From: CAZXYS01 sp964645005 | Lineage (GTDB): Bacteria; Bacteroidota; Ignavibacteria; Kapaibacteriales; UBA2268 | DNA length: 64,000 nt | Assembly: GCA_964645005.1 (NCBI GenBank) | Contig: CAZXYS010000002.1 | Coordinates: 128,274 to 192,273 of the forward strand | Reading direction: 5' to 3' | Translations under genes and position numbers: made by a program | The notes under the pieces: generated by a model | Database searches by the model: none | What the model was told of the DNA's origin: nothing | What the model saw: the letters and a program-made list of their open reading frames with translations, nothing else | Part shown: piece by piece, positions 16,269-25,949 of the stretch | How the letters are laid out: each line of letters opens with the position of its first letter | Position numbering within the stretch: the stretch's first letter is position 1

Positions 16269-17528
16269 ATGCAAAAAAACATAAAACCAGCAGTCATCAC
16301 CGGCGCTCTCAAAGCGCCTCCGTCGAAAAGCATGATGCAGAGGGCAGTCGCCTGCGCTCTGCTTTCCGAGGGGATTACAACCATTGAAAATCCTTCGCTG
16401 TGCGATGATTCGCTTGCAGCGATAGATGTAGTTAAGAGGCTTGGTGCTGATGTGGAAATGAATGAAAATTCCGTTGTAATAAAGAGCGGCGGAATAGATA
16501 GCTTGATGAAAGAAAAAGGTGAAATTGAGTTGGACTGCGGGGAATCAGGGCTTTGCCTGCGGATGTTCGCACCCATTGCGGCAATAACCGGCAGGCAGGT
16601 AACTCTGACAGGCAAAGGCAGCCTGATGAAGCGTCCCGTGGATTTTGTATGCAATGCGATCGGGGCATTCGGCGGGGAATGCTCAACAAACAGCGGCTAT
16701 CCACCGATTAAGATCACCGGGCAAATGCCCGGCGGCTCGTCGGAAATTGACGGCTCGGTAAGCTCGCAGCATCTGACAGGCTTGCTTATGGCTCTGCCCA
16801 ATCTTGAAAACGACTCAATTATTCCTGTCAAAAACCTCGCCAGCAAACAGTATATTAATATGACTCTGGACGCGCTAAGGCAATTTGGGATTGATATTAA
16901 TAATGAGAATTACTCTACATTCCACATCACCGGCGGACAGAGTTTTAACGCCTGCCATTATATTGTCGAAGGGGACTGGAGCGGCGCGGCATTTTTGCTT
17001 GTTGCGGGCGCTATTGCAGGGGAAATCGAGGTTGCCGGACTGGACAGCGATTCACATCAACCGGATAAGAATGTTTTACAATCTTTAGATCTTGCCGGCG
17101 CAAGGGTTTCTATCAAAGAAAATGCTATTTTAGTTGAAAAAAATGAACTTAAAGCATTTGATTTCGACGCCGCCGATTCGCCTGATCTGTTCCCGCCGCT
17201 GGCTGCATTAGCTTGCTTTTGCGCGGGAACTACCCGAATAAAGGGTGCTGACAGACTTGTCCACAAAGAAAGCAACCGCGCTGAAATAATTATGCGTGAA
17301 TTCTACTCGCTCGGGGCTGTTATTTCCGTGGAGAATAATATTATGACTATCACCGGCGGCAACCTGCGCGGAGGAACAGCCAATTCCCACAATGATCACC
17401 GCATAGCTATGGCACTTTCAATAGCTGGTTTGCGCAGCGAAACAAATGTGACAGTAGAAAATACCGAATGCACGGTTAAATCTTATCCGGGATTTTTTGA
17501 GGATTTGAATAGTATAGCTCAAAACTAA
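16269..17528 (+). CDS. aroA: 3-phosphoshikimate 1-carboxyvinyltransferase (EPSP synthase)
   Basis: 419 residues from ATG 16269. The frame extends 21 codons further to a TTG at 16206, but that codon lies within the promoter element, so the ATG is preferred. EPSP synthase joins shikimate-3-phosphate and PEP, the sixth shikimate step. Visible signatures are LKAPPSKSMMQRA (substrate Lys/Ser), ECGESGLCLRMFAPIA-like phosphate loop (LDCGESGLCLR), VSSQHLTGLLMALP, the Asp in the pathway-typical SPDLFPPLAALA, KESNRAEII, and NDHRIAMALSIAGL. It follows aroB-aroD-aroEK in reaction order but is separated by two minus-strand genes and has its own apparent promoter. It converges with the TPR gene 14 bases downstream. 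Confidence 0.95.
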   Translation: MQKNIKPAVITGALKAPPSKSMMQRAVACALLSEGITTIENPSLCDDSLAAIDVVKRLGADVEMNENSVVIKSGGIDSLMKEKGEIELDCGESGLCLRMFAPIAAITGRQVTLTGKGSLMKRPVDFVCNAIGAFGGECSTNSGYPPIKITGQMPGGSSEIDGSVSSQHLTGLLMALPNLENDSIIPVKNLASKQYINMTLDALRQFGIDINNENYSTFHITGGQSFNACHYIVEGDWSGAAFLLVAGAIAGEIEVAGLDSDSHQPDKNVLQSLDLAGARVSIKENAILVEKNELKAFDFDAADSPDLFPPLAALACFCAGTTRIKGADRLVHKESNRAEIIMREFYSLGAVISVENNIMTITGGNLRGGTANSHNDHRIAMALSIAGLRSETNVTVENTECTVKSYPGFFEDLNSIAQN

Positions 17529-17542
17529 GATTAAATATCCTA

Positions 17543-19441
17543 TCAATCCTCTATCTCGGGCGGCTCGAGCAGATCCGGTTTTCCTTCGGCTTCTATCTCT
17601 TTCAGGAGTTCTTTAGCCATGTTTTTATCAAGAGGTTGTAATTTATGATAAACGCTGCGGGCATCCTCTCTCCAGTCCTTTCGTAAATAAGCATATCCCA
17701 AATTCTTGTAGGCATCGGCAAATCCAGGATCCGCTTCTGTTGCAGTAATGAAAAGACTAATGGCTTTTTCTACGTCGTCATCATTGTTATAGACTACGCC
17801 CATAGTATTGTATGCCTTCGCAAAAGTGTTATCCATTTGCATGCATGTCTTCAGACTTCTAATTGATTTATCCTTCAATCCAACATAAGCATACACAACC
17901 CCTAAATAATAATGTGCCATCAAATTATCAGGCTGTTCATTGAGCACTTTTCCGAATAGTTCGATAGACTTGCTGTAATTGCTTTCATGAGCATAAGTCA
18001 GAGCTTCATGATACATTACTTTTGCGGTATCCCCCTTTAGTTTTTTTGCCAATTTGAAATGTTTATGAGCTTCATCAAACAGTTCCATTTTGTCAAAGAC
18101 TATTCCCAACTTTAATTCCGCTTCAAAAATATCAGGTTCAATCTTCAAAGCATCCGTAAAAGCAACTGATGCCAGCATCAAGGCACTTTTATCTTCTTCC
18201 TTGATTCCACGGGTGTAGTATGCGTCAGCTAAAGCAATCTGTGCTTTTACGCCGTTCGGGTCAAGAGCTGCCGCGGTTTGGAATGCTTCAATGGACCTGT
18301 CGTAATCTTCACGCCGCAGATAAAGAGTTCCAAGCGCAATGTAGGGTTCGGGATTTATTGGATCTAATTCCATTGCTTTCGTAAAAGATACCTCTGCTTT
18401 TTCCAATTCTTCCAGCTTGTAAAGCGAATAGCCTTCCCAGAGGTATAGTTCTTGGCTTTGCTGTTTGTCTTTGATGAATTGCGAAAATTTTTCTAAGGCA
18501 TTTTCATATCGTTCCAGTCGGAAATATGAAATCCCGAGTTCTACTATTCCTTCTTCACTATCATCATTTAGTTTATAAGCATTTTCGAGTGCTGCCAAAG
18601 CATCTTCATATCTTTCCTTTTGAAAATAGCTTTTTCCCAACTTCAGATATGCATAGAACCTGTTCGGGAAAAATTTAACGGCTTTCTCCATGTATTCAAT
18701 AGTGCTGTCGTAATTTTCAGTTTCATAAGCAATATTTCCCAGTTTATAGTATGCCTCACCATAATTAGGATTAATTTCAATTACTTTTTTCAGCATTTCT
18801 TTTGCCGATTCATAATAATTCATTTTGTAATAAATGACAGCCAAATTATTATAGGCATCAAAATAGCCGGGATCAAGTTCTATAGTTTTCTGCAAAGCAG
18901 CAATTGCGTCATCAAGTTGATTTAGTTTATAATACGCCATACCCATGTAAAAATGCACATCGGGATCATTTTTCTTGAGCTTTATGCAATTTTGAAAAGA
19001 CTGAATACTTTCATCATATTTTTTCAAAGAATAAAGCAGATAAGCCAGATTGTAATGAGCAACGTAATATCCCTTTTTAAATTCAACTGCTTCTTTAAAA
19101 GCTAACAACGCTTTTTCATACTTATGCAATGACATTTGAATACTGCCCAGCAAATTCCATGCTTCAGGATAATTATACTTTTTGTCGAGGGCTTTTCGGC
19201 AGTAATCTTCGGCATTTTTGTATTCTTTCAGTTTATAATGAGCGAAAGCTGTGTTGTAAAGTGCTTCCGGAATATCACCATGTTGGAATAACATTCTCAT
19301 GAAGTAATCTATAGCATCTTTGTAGCGACCTTCATTTATCAAATCTAAGCCGTCACTGAAATCATATCTTACTTCATTCTGCTCACTGTTTTGCTTTGTC
19401 AGTTTGCTTTCCTGCTCTTTATTTTTATTTTTTTGGGGCAT
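17543..19441 (-). CDS. Large tetratricopeptide-repeat protein
   Basis: 632 residues. After a charged, low-complexity N-terminus without signal peptide (MPQKNKNKEQESK...), essentially the whole protein is TPR: about 16 consecutive 34-residue units with the pattern A..Y...G......A......A/L..P (for example PEAWNLLGSIQMSLHKYEKA, PDVHFYMGMAYYKLNQLDDA). It ends in an acidic tail. TPR solenoids act as protein-protein scaffolds. The lack of an export signal suggests the cytoplasm. The partner is unknown. Confidence 0.85.
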   Translation of the reverse strand: MPQKNKNKEQESKLTKQNSEQNEVRYDFSDGLDLINEGRYKDAIDYFMRMLFQHGDIPEALYNTAFAHYKLKEYKNAEDYCRKALDKKYNYPEAWNLLGSIQMSLHKYEKALLAFKEAVEFKKGYYVAHYNLAYLLYSLKKYDESIQSFQNCIKLKKNDPDVHFYMGMAYYKLNQLDDAIAALQKTIELDPGYFDAYNNLAVIYYKMNYYESAKEMLKKVIEINPNYGEAYYKLGNIAYETENYDSTIEYMEKAVKFFPNRFYAYLKLGKSYFQKERYEDALAALENAYKLNDDSEEGIVELGISYFRLERYENALEKFSQFIKDKQQSQELYLWEGYSLYKLEELEKAEVSFTKAMELDPINPEPYIALGTLYLRREDYDRSIEAFQTAAALDPNGVKAQIALADAYYTRGIKEEDKSALMLASVAFTDALKIEPDIFEAELKLGIVFDKMELFDEAHKHFKLAKKLKGDTAKVMYHEALTYAHESNYSKSIELFGKVLNEQPDNLMAHYYLGVVYAYVGLKDKSIRSLKTCMQMDNTFAKAYNTMGVVYNNDDDVEKAISLFITATEADPGFADAYKNLGYAYLRKDWREDARSVYHKLQPLDKNMAKELLKEIEAEGKPDLLEPPEIED

Positions 19442-19947
19442 TACTTTCGATTTTTTTTGATTTTTAAACTATAAAGATAATTAAAAATTATTAATTTTAA
19501 AAGGTTTAGTCAAATAGAAGACTAAAATAATACTATTTAGATGTAAAAGATAACTTAGTATTATTCTTTCCACAAAACAAATAAAAATAATTGAATGAAA
19601 TATCCAAGATTGAATTAATCTAGAAAAGTAAATTTAATATAAATCAGTTGAAGATTTTGATTTACCAGTTAAGAAATGACAGTATAAACTTAATACGAAA
19701 TATTAGCATAGCAAAAAAGTCAAGTCAAACTATAATTTTTAACAATATAATTAAAAGCAAGCTTGTATAAATAGTTTTCATAATATTACCCCGAATATAT
19801 TCACTCATGGGTAATAACCCATTAAAAGCCAATATGTCTCAATTTTTTTTAGTAAATAGTTAAATTATTTTTGAAGATTATGTCAATCTCCTGAATTAAC
19901 ATGAATTTAAGTTTAATGATGTTAATGAACTCTAATTAAAATGTAGA
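19442..19947. other. AT-rich intergenic region without recognised features
   Basis: About 500 bases between two minus-strand genes, rich in A and T. A weak inverted repeat CATGGGTAATAACCCATTA lies near 19805-19826 (TGGGT/ACCCA). No TAnnTTTG promoter with a matching upstream element was found on either strand, and no coding frame is supported. Confidence 0.4.
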
Positions 19948-20547
19948 TTATATGTCCGGAAGATAAATTTTAATACTTTTAACATTGCTGATCCATCTTT
20001 TAGGAGTAGAGTCTGTAGGAAATATTACGGACATATTGCTAAAAATCCTTTTTTTCTCTTTTTTGTTCATATTTTTCATTTGAAGGTAAATCCTTTTTCT
20101 CACAGCTATTTCGAATTCTTCTTCGAATTTATCCATATCTACTTTAGTTCTTTGACCTTCAACGTCGCCTATCTTAACCGTGTCGCCGATGGAACCGGTG
20201 ACAGGTTTAAATATTAATTGCGGCATGAGCTTAGTGATTTCCTCATCAATCTCGGAATATGTAAAAACGAGTTTTTCGCCGGCGCCGTTTTCGGCAATAA
20301 TTAGTATGCGTTTTCGTTGAGATTTCTGTATATTCTTGATTTCCGGGTCAATTAAAGAATTTAACGGGAAAGTGTAGTTTTTTGACAAGCTGGTTTTTCG
20401 AGCCGACATGAATTCGGTCGAAAAATATTCGTATTTATCGGCTAAGACTTCGGGATCGAGTTCAATCTCGGCAATTAATTCACCGATTTGCGACTTAGCC
20501 GGATACGAAATAGTAATGAACATCAAAAATATTAATATTCTACTCAT
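19948..20547 (-). CDS. Exported hypothetical protein
   Basis: 199 residues with a signal peptide (MSRILIFLMFITISYPAKSQ, likely cleaved after the Gln or Ser). The mature part is mixed alpha/beta with charged segments (AGEKLVFTYSEIDEEITKLMP; EEEFEIAVRKRIYLQMK) and no motif I can assign. It stands between the TPR gene and the divergent panD. Probably periplasmic; function unknown. Confidence 0.65.
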   Translation of the reverse strand: MSRILIFLMFITISYPAKSQIGELIAEIELDPEVLADKYEYFSTEFMSARKTSLSKNYTFPLNSLIDPEIKNIQKSQRKRILIIAENGAGEKLVFTYSEIDEEITKLMPQLIFKPVTGSIGDTVKIGDVEGQRTKVDMDKFEEEFEIAVRKRIYLQMKNMNKKEKKRIFSNMSVIFPTDSTPKRWISNVKSIKIYLPDI

Positions 20548-20699
20548 ATCGTTTCTTTAAATAGTGAACATTAATGAATTTTAAATTTAATAAAGAATAT
20601 ACAAAGGTTAAAAAAATTTATTATATTGTGATTTGTAGGCAAAACTAAAATAGATAATTTTCAAAATTAAGTTGAAAATAACACTAACTGGTGATTGAA

Positions 20700-21086
20700 A
20701 TGCAGAGAATATTATTAAAATCGAAAATACATAGAGCGATAATAACGGAAGCTGATCTTTACTATGAAGGCAGTCTGACGGTCGATGAAGACCTGATGGA
20801 TGCCGCCGATCTTATAGCTCACGAAAAAGTCGCCGTGGTTAATATCAACAACGGCGAGAGAATGGAAACCTACATCATACCCGGCAAGCGCGGCAGCAAG
20901 ACAATGTGCCTGAACGGCGCTGCTGCACGCAAGGGCGCTGTCGGCGATGAGATTATCGTTATCAGCTATGCTATGCTTGAAGATGAAGAATCCAAAAAAT
21001 TTCAACCTAAGATAGTTATGGTTGATTCTAACAATAATATCAAGCAAATAAGTCATTCGCCAACTGAAGAACCTGTTTATTCATAA
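20700..21086 (+). CDS. panD: Aspartate 1-decarboxylase precursor
   Basis: About 128 residues from ATG 20700; an in-frame GTG at 20691 would add three. PanD makes beta-alanine from aspartate for pantothenate and CoA synthesis. It is made as a proenzyme that self-cleaves before a Ser to form a pyruvoyl group. The cleavage site YYEGS (Gly-Ser at about residues 24-25), LLKSKIHRA, the active Lys near the N-terminus, YIIPGKRGS and NGAAARKGAVGDEIIVISYA are all present. The tail is somewhat longer than in E. coli. A nucleotidyltransferase gene follows 19 bases later. Confidence 0.93.
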   Translation: MQRILLKSKIHRAIITEADLYYEGSLTVDEDLMDAADLIAHEKVAVVNINNGERMETYIIPGKRGSKTMCLNGAAARKGAVGDEIIVISYAMLEDEESKKFQPKIVMVDSNNNIKQISHSPTEEPVYS

Positions 21087-21105
21087 TTAAATTGATGGTA
21101 ACTAT

Positions 21106-21858
21106 ATGAAGGATATAAATAATTTTGCCGTCGTTATACTGGCGGCGGGTAAAGGTAAAAGAATGAAGGATCCGGAAATGCCCAAGGTGCTCGTCGAACT
21201 GGCGGGCAAGCCCTTGCTGGGCTATGTTCTGGAACAGGCTGTTAAGCTCAATCCTGAAAAGATCGTAGTCGTGGTCGGTCACGGCAAAGAGAAGGTGATC
21301 GATTACGTCAATTCATTCGAATTGGATAATGTTGATTTTGTAGAGCAGGAACATCAGCTCGGTACAGGGCACGCCACTATGCAGGCTGGACCGAAAGTCT
21401 GCGGATATGAAGGCGAAACGCTGGTGCTGTGCGGAGATGTACCGTTCCTTAGCGCCGAGACGCTGCAGAATTTCATCTCGCAGCACAGGGAAGATGATTC
21501 CGACGTATCCGTCCTGACAGCGACGGCGCCCGATCCTGCTGGATATGGCAGGATTCTGCGCGATGATAACGGCAGCTTCCAGGCTATCGTTGAAGATAAG
21601 GATGCTGCGGAAGAGCAGAAGAATATCGATGAAATCAACAGCGGCGTCTTTTTCGTGAAGACGAATTTGCTGTTTGCCAGCCTGAAGAGCGTTTCCAATA
21701 ACAATGCGCAGCAGGAATACTATCTGACGGATATCGTGGATATTCTGAAAGAGGATAGCAGCGTGAATGCCTATAAAGCGGCATCATTCGATGAGTTGAT
21801 GGGTGTTAACTCGCCGGATCAGCTCAAAGAAGCGGAAGAATTAGTCACCGAACAATAA
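21106..21858 (+). CDS. GlmU N-terminal-like nucleotidyltransferase (single domain)
   Basis: 250 residues of the nucleotidyltransferase fold: AVVILAAGKGKRM nucleotide loop, Lys in PKVLVELAGKPLL, EQEHQLGTGHA uracil-binding region, LVLCGDVPFL with the metal Asp, GYGRILRD, EINSGVFFVK and NAQQEYYLTDIV. These are hallmarks of the uridyltransferase half of GlmU, which makes UDP-GlcNAc from GlcNAc-1-P and UTP. The left-handed beta-helix acetyltransferase half (~200 residues) is absent and the gene ends cleanly. Either a separate acetyltransferase exists elsewhere, or this acts on another sugar-1-phosphate. It lies between panD and mce in the same direction. Confidence 0.85.
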   Translation: MKDINNFAVVILAAGKGKRMKDPEMPKVLVELAGKPLLGYVLEQAVKLNPEKIVVVVGHGKEKVIDYVNSFELDNVDFVEQEHQLGTGHATMQAGPKVCGYEGETLVLCGDVPFLSAETLQNFISQHREDDSDVSVLTATAPDPAGYGRILRDDNGSFQAIVEDKDAAEEQKNIDEINSGVFFVKTNLLFASLKSVSNNNAQQEYYLTDIVDILKEDSSVNAYKAASFDELMGVNSPDQLKEAEELVTEQ

Positions 21859-21876
21859 ATTTAAACCGGAAAAACG

Positions 21877-22287
21877 ATGATCAAATCACTCAATCACGTC
21901 GGTATAGCGGTAAAAGACCTTGAGAAAAGCATAGAAATTTTCAGAAAGATCTTTGAATTCAAGTTGGTTTACAGGGAAAAGGTCGAGCAGCAGAAGGTCT
22001 ATATCGCTTCATTCGATGTAGGCGGGGTGCGCATCGAGCTGACCTCGCCGACGGATGAGTCCTCGCCGATAGCGAAATTCCTCGAGAAAAAAGGCGAAGG
22101 CATCCATCATCTGGCTTTCGAATCGGATAATGTCGAGAATGAATTAGACCGCCTGAAGAAGGAAGAGATTGATTTGATCAATGACAGAGCCCAAGAAGGC
22201 GCTCATAGTATGCTCATTGCTTTTCTGCATCCGAAATCGACGAATGGCGTGCTGACGGAGATTTGCCAGGAGAAGGAGGAGGAGTGA
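21877..22287 (+). CDS. mce: Methylmalonyl-CoA epimerase
   Basis: 136 residues, standard length. It is a glyoxalase/VOC fold of two beta-alpha-beta-beta-beta modules that interconverts (R)- and (S)-methylmalonyl-CoA in propionate metabolism. Metal ligands and catalytic residues are visible: His in LNHVGIAVKD, Glu/Leu in VRIELTSPT, GEGIHHLAFESDN, and Glu in GVLTEICQE. It starts 18 bases after the nucleotidyltransferase stop, but a functional link is not obvious. No mutase gene is in the window. Confidence 0.9.
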   Translation: MIKSLNHVGIAVKDLEKSIEIFRKIFEFKLVYREKVEQQKVYIASFDVGGVRIELTSPTDESSPIAKFLEKKGEGIHHLAFESDNVENELDRLKKEEIDLINDRAQEGAHSMLIAFLHPKSTNGVLTEICQEKEEE

Positions 22288-22361
22288 GTAGATTAATAGA
22301 GACGCTGGATTGTTTTTATTGCGTTCCAACGCCAGAACATTGGAGCGAGGTTAAGATGAAA

Positions 22362-22410
22362 GATTCCTGCCCTGCTAAAGCAGGATCTAAAGACATACGC
22401 AGGAATGACA
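22362..22410. repeat. Dispersed 49-bp element, copy 1
   Basis: A 49-base segment starting GATTCCTGCC and ending GGAATGACA matches 44112-44160 with two differences. The ends form an inverted repeat (ATTCCTGC/GCAGGAAT) and the centre holds CCTGCTAAAGCAGG. It lies between mce and the TldD-like gene. Confidence 0.85.
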
Positions 22411-22459
22411 ATGAGAAAGAGAACTATGACTAAATATACAAATTAAGGTATTTGAAAAT

Positions 22460-24154
22460 ATGGCAAGGATAATTGTATTTTTATGGCTTATCGTTTTCAG
22501 TTTTGGTTTTCTGAATGCTGCCGATAAGCCGCCGTTACTCGAAACAGCTAAGAAAGAACTTAACAGATCCTTCGAAGGGCTGCAAAAAGAAGAAAATCCG
22601 CCCTATTTCATTTCCTATCATATTACGGATAAGGAAGAAGTAAGGATCACTGCGTCGTTCGGCAAGCTCAAAGACAATCATCACACGCACAACCGGATTC
22701 TGGATATTGATCTGCGCGTTGGCGATCATAAGTTCGATAATACGCATATTATACGCGGGCAGCCGTTTCAGTTCGGATCGAGGAGTGGTTCGACGAACCT
22801 GCCGCTTGAGGATCATCCGACGGCGATAAGAAATGTCATCTGGAACTCCACGGATATAGCGTATAAAAGCGCCATTGAACGCTTTGACAAAGCTTTGACA
22901 AATAAAGCGGTGAAAGTCGAAGAAGAGGACACATCTGCCGACTTTTCCCACGAGAAGCCCTATACTTACTATGGCGATTTGACCGATATTAACCCTGATC
23001 CGGATAAATATCGCGAGATGGTGAAGAGATTGTCGGCGAAATTTGCCGGTAATGACTGGCTTTATTCAGGTGAGGTTATCTTCATGGGCAAAATGCTGGA
23101 GAAGTATTTCGTAAGCACGGAAGGCGCGGAAATTCAGATGCCGGAAAATTATTTCAGGATATATATCCGAGCGAAAACCAAAGCCGACGACGGCATGAGC
23201 CTGCCTATATACGAGAGCTATTTCGCTTTTAAGCCGGAAGATCTGCCGTCGGAAGAGAAAATTGCAAAAGATATAGACGATATGATAAAACTGCTGAACG
23301 ACCTCAGGAAAGCGCCGAAGCTGCAGACTACATACTCAGGACCGGCAATTCTTTCCGGCGAGGCTTCGGGAGTATTTTTCCATGAGATATTGGGACACCG
23401 GGTAGAAGGGCATCGCGAGAAAGATCCCAGTTCCAGCCAGACATTCAAGCATTCCATTGGCAAAGAGATACTGCCGGAATTCATAGATGTAATAATGGAT
23501 CCCACAAAGAAAACTTTAGACAGATACCAGCTGTCAGGCTATTATCCTTATGATGATCAGGGGATTAAAGCGGAAAAAGTCGTCGTGGCGAAAGACGGGA
23601 AATTCCAAAACTTCCTGATGTCGCGCTCGCCTATAGAAAATTTCAAACATTCTAACGGGCATGGCAGGAAACAGGCGGGATATAAGGCTGTTTCGAGGCA
23701 GTCCAATTTGATTGTGGAAGCCGATGAGCAGGTTTCCGAAGATGAACTGAAAGAAATGCTGCGCGAAAAATGTGAGGAAGAAGAGCTGGAATACGGCTTG
23801 TACTTTGATATTGTCCAAGGCGGTTTTACATTCACCGGGCGGTCGATACCAAATGCTTTCAATGTTAATCCACTGGTGGTATATAAAGTCTATACCGATG
23901 GCAGACCTGATAAACTGCTGCGCGGCGTCGATCTTATCGGTACGCCGCTGACAACATTCTCAAATATTGAAGCGGCGGCGGACAATCTGGGCGTATTCAA
24001 CGGGATATGCGGCGCTGAATCCGGTGGAGTGCCGGTGTCAGCTTGCTCGCCGAGCTTGTTCGTATCGAAAATCGAAGTGCAGAAGAAGGCTAAATCGCAG
24101 GCTAAGCCGCCGATTTTGCCCGCGCCTAAACAGACAATTAATCCGAATCAGTAA
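22460..24154 (+). CDS. Exported TldD-family metalloprotease-like protein
   Basis: 564 residues. A signal peptide (MARIIVFLWLIVFSFGFLNA) is followed by a TldD/PmbA fold. The zinc motif HEILGH is at residues 308-313 inside FFHEILGHRVEGHRE. The third-ligand Cys region of TldD is matched by GICGAESGGVPV near the C-terminus. Classical TldD is cytoplasmic and pairs with TldE as a heterodimeric protease; here the signal peptide argues for the periplasm. The next gene, five bases later, is a divergent paralog lacking the zinc ligands, as TldE does. Substrate unknown. The leader contains the dispersed element at 22362. Confidence 0.85.
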   Translation: MARIIVFLWLIVFSFGFLNAADKPPLLETAKKELNRSFEGLQKEENPPYFISYHITDKEEVRITASFGKLKDNHHTHNRILDIDLRVGDHKFDNTHIIRGQPFQFGSRSGSTNLPLEDHPTAIRNVIWNSTDIAYKSAIERFDKALTNKAVKVEEEDTSADFSHEKPYTYYGDLTDINPDPDKYREMVKRLSAKFAGNDWLYSGEVIFMGKMLEKYFVSTEGAEIQMPENYFRIYIRAKTKADDGMSLPIYESYFAFKPEDLPSEEKIAKDIDDMIKLLNDLRKAPKLQTTYSGPAILSGEASGVFFHEILGHRVEGHREKDPSSSQTFKHSIGKEILPEFIDVIMDPTKKTLDRYQLSGYYPYDDQGIKAEKVVVAKDGKFQNFLMSRSPIENFKHSNGHGRKQAGYKAVSRQSNLIVEADEQVSEDELKEMLREKCEEEELEYGLYFDIVQGGFTFTGRSIPNAFNVNPLVVYKVYTDGRPDKLLRGVDLIGTPLTTFSNIEAAADNLGVFNGICGAESGGVPVSACSPSLFVSKIEVQKKAKSQAKPPILPAPKQTINPNQ

Positions 24155-24182
24155 TTAAATGAATATAATGGAATTGGTTAAA

Positions 24183-25949
24183 ATGAGAGCTATTATCGGA
24201 AAAATTTTATTGATCATATTTCTATTGAGTGGGGCAGGTATTGCAAAAGCGATGCCTACGGATCAGATCATGCAGGCAATGAGCGACGAAATCGACAGGA
24301 CGATGAACCTGCAGCTCAAGGACCTGCAAAAGCCATATTATCTGGAATATAAATTGACCATCACTAAGCCGCATGCTTTAAATTCTACGCTGGGTAGTAT
24401 AACCGAAGCAACTCATACGAAGACGGCTGAATTGACCACCCAAGTACGCGTTGGCGATTATCAATTTGATAATACCAACTTCTTTGATGTTGGACTGAGC
24501 TTTTTTGGAAGCAGCGACGACGAGGAAAGCTTTAAAGGCAGACAAATTCCGCTTGAACTGGATTATTCGACATTGCGCAGGGAATTATGGCTTGCCAGCG
24601 ACGCTGCCTATAAGCAATCCGCCGAACTGCTTTCCAAAAAAGAAGCGGCTATGAAAAATCTTATGCGAAAAGATACTACACGCGATTTTATCAAGCTGCC
24701 GCCGGAAAAGCATATTGATACTATCGCCGTGCCGGAATTGGATACGGCAAAATATAAAAAATTATGCAATGATGTTTCGGCTGTTTTCAAGAAGTACCCT
24801 GATATACAGGTATCGACGATAGTGATGGAATTTATCCCGGAGACTGTCTATTACGTTAACAGCGAAGGCAGAGAGTATATCAAAAATGATCTCTACACCG
24901 GCTTCGAGATTGTCGCCTATACGCAGGCTGATGACGGTATGCCCCTTACGGATATGTACACGGCGCTGGGCTTGCTGCCGGATGATTTGCCTTCGAGAGA
25001 TTCTCTGATAAGCGCTGCGGAAAATGTCGCAAAAAGACTGATAGAACATCGCGAAGCCGACTATCTGCCGCAATCGTATTCCGGTCCAATATTATTCGAA
25101 GGGCAGGCGGCAGCGGAAGTATTCGCGCAGGTGTTTGCGCCAAATTTTGTCACTCAACGTAGAGCAATGACGGGTAATGGCAAACAAGACAGAGGACCTT
25201 ATGCGGCATTTCAGACGAAGATAGGCGGTCGTGTGCTGCCGGAATTCATGTCTGTTCACGCCGGTCCGCTAAAGAAGGAATATGAAAATACACTGCTGGC
25301 GGGGCATTTCACACTGGATGACCAGGGTGTCAAACCTGGGAAAGTGAAGCTTGTTGAGAACGGCTACCTTAAAAATCTGCTATCTGACAGGACGCCGACA
25401 AGAAGAGTCAGAGAGACGAACGGACATAACCGCGGCGGTTCGCCAATGCTTAGCAATATATTCGTAACGGTGCTGGACAGGCGGTCGGTGTCAAACGACA
25501 GCCTGAAAGCAAGAATGATGGAGCTTTGCAAAATGCGCGAGCTGCCCTATGGATTGGTAGTCCGCAAAGTGTTGGACAGAAATATTATGTACACTACTCT
25601 GATGCGCCTGACGAACGGCGAATTCCCAATTATCAGGAATAATAAAAAGCTGAGGACTTTGGCGCTTTATAAAGTCTATTCCGACGGCAGAGAAGAACTT
25701 ATCCGCGGCGGGGAGACTTATGGCATTACGGTGCAGTCTTTCAAAGATATAATCCTTGCCGGAAAAAACGAGTATGCAATGAATTATCTGGCGCCGGCGG
25801 TTATATCGCCGTTCATTTCAGGCGGGAAGCAGTATGTCGGAGCAAGCATAGTAACGCCGGAACTGCTCTTCGAAGACGGCGAGATAAAACCTCTGGACGA
25901 GGATTTCCCAAAACCGCCGCTGATGGCAAATCCGGTGGGAGTGGAGTAA
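24183..25949 (+). CDS. Exported TldE-like partner without zinc ligands
   Basis: About 588 residues from ATG 24183 (MRAIIGKILLIIFLLSGAGIAKA, a good signal peptide); ATGs at 24159 and 24168 are alternatives. It shares the order of the preceding protein: LRVGDYQFDNT-like strand, TQADDGMPL, YSGPILFEGQAAAEVF, LPEFMSVHAGP, DDQGVKPGKVKLVENGYLKNLLSDRTP, KVYSDGREELIRGGE. At the position of FFHEILGH it reads AAAEVFAQVF, so both His and the Glu arrangement are lost. The C-terminal Cys is also missing (FISGGKQYVGAS). This mirrors the TldE subunit of TldD-TldE. Most likely a non-catalytic partner of the upstream gene. Confidence 0.8.
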   Translation: MRAIIGKILLIIFLLSGAGIAKAMPTDQIMQAMSDEIDRTMNLQLKDLQKPYYLEYKLTITKPHALNSTLGSITEATHTKTAELTTQVRVGDYQFDNTNFFDVGLSFFGSSDDEESFKGRQIPLELDYSTLRRELWLASDAAYKQSAELLSKKEAAMKNLMRKDTTRDFIKLPPEKHIDTIAVPELDTAKYKKLCNDVSAVFKKYPDIQVSTIVMEFIPETVYYVNSEGREYIKNDLYTGFEIVAYTQADDGMPLTDMYTALGLLPDDLPSRDSLISAAENVAKRLIEHREADYLPQSYSGPILFEGQAAAEVFAQVFAPNFVTQRRAMTGNGKQDRGPYAAFQTKIGGRVLPEFMSVHAGPLKKEYENTLLAGHFTLDDQGVKPGKVKLVENGYLKNLLSDRTPTRRVRETNGHNRGGSPMLSNIFVTVLDRRSVSNDSLKARMMELCKMRELPYGLVVRKVLDRNIMYTTLMRLTNGEFPIIRNNKKLRTLALYKVYSDGREELIRGGETYGITVQSFKDIILAGKNEYAMNYLAPAVISPFISGGKQYVGASIVTPELLFEDGEIKPLDEDFPKPPLMANPVGVE

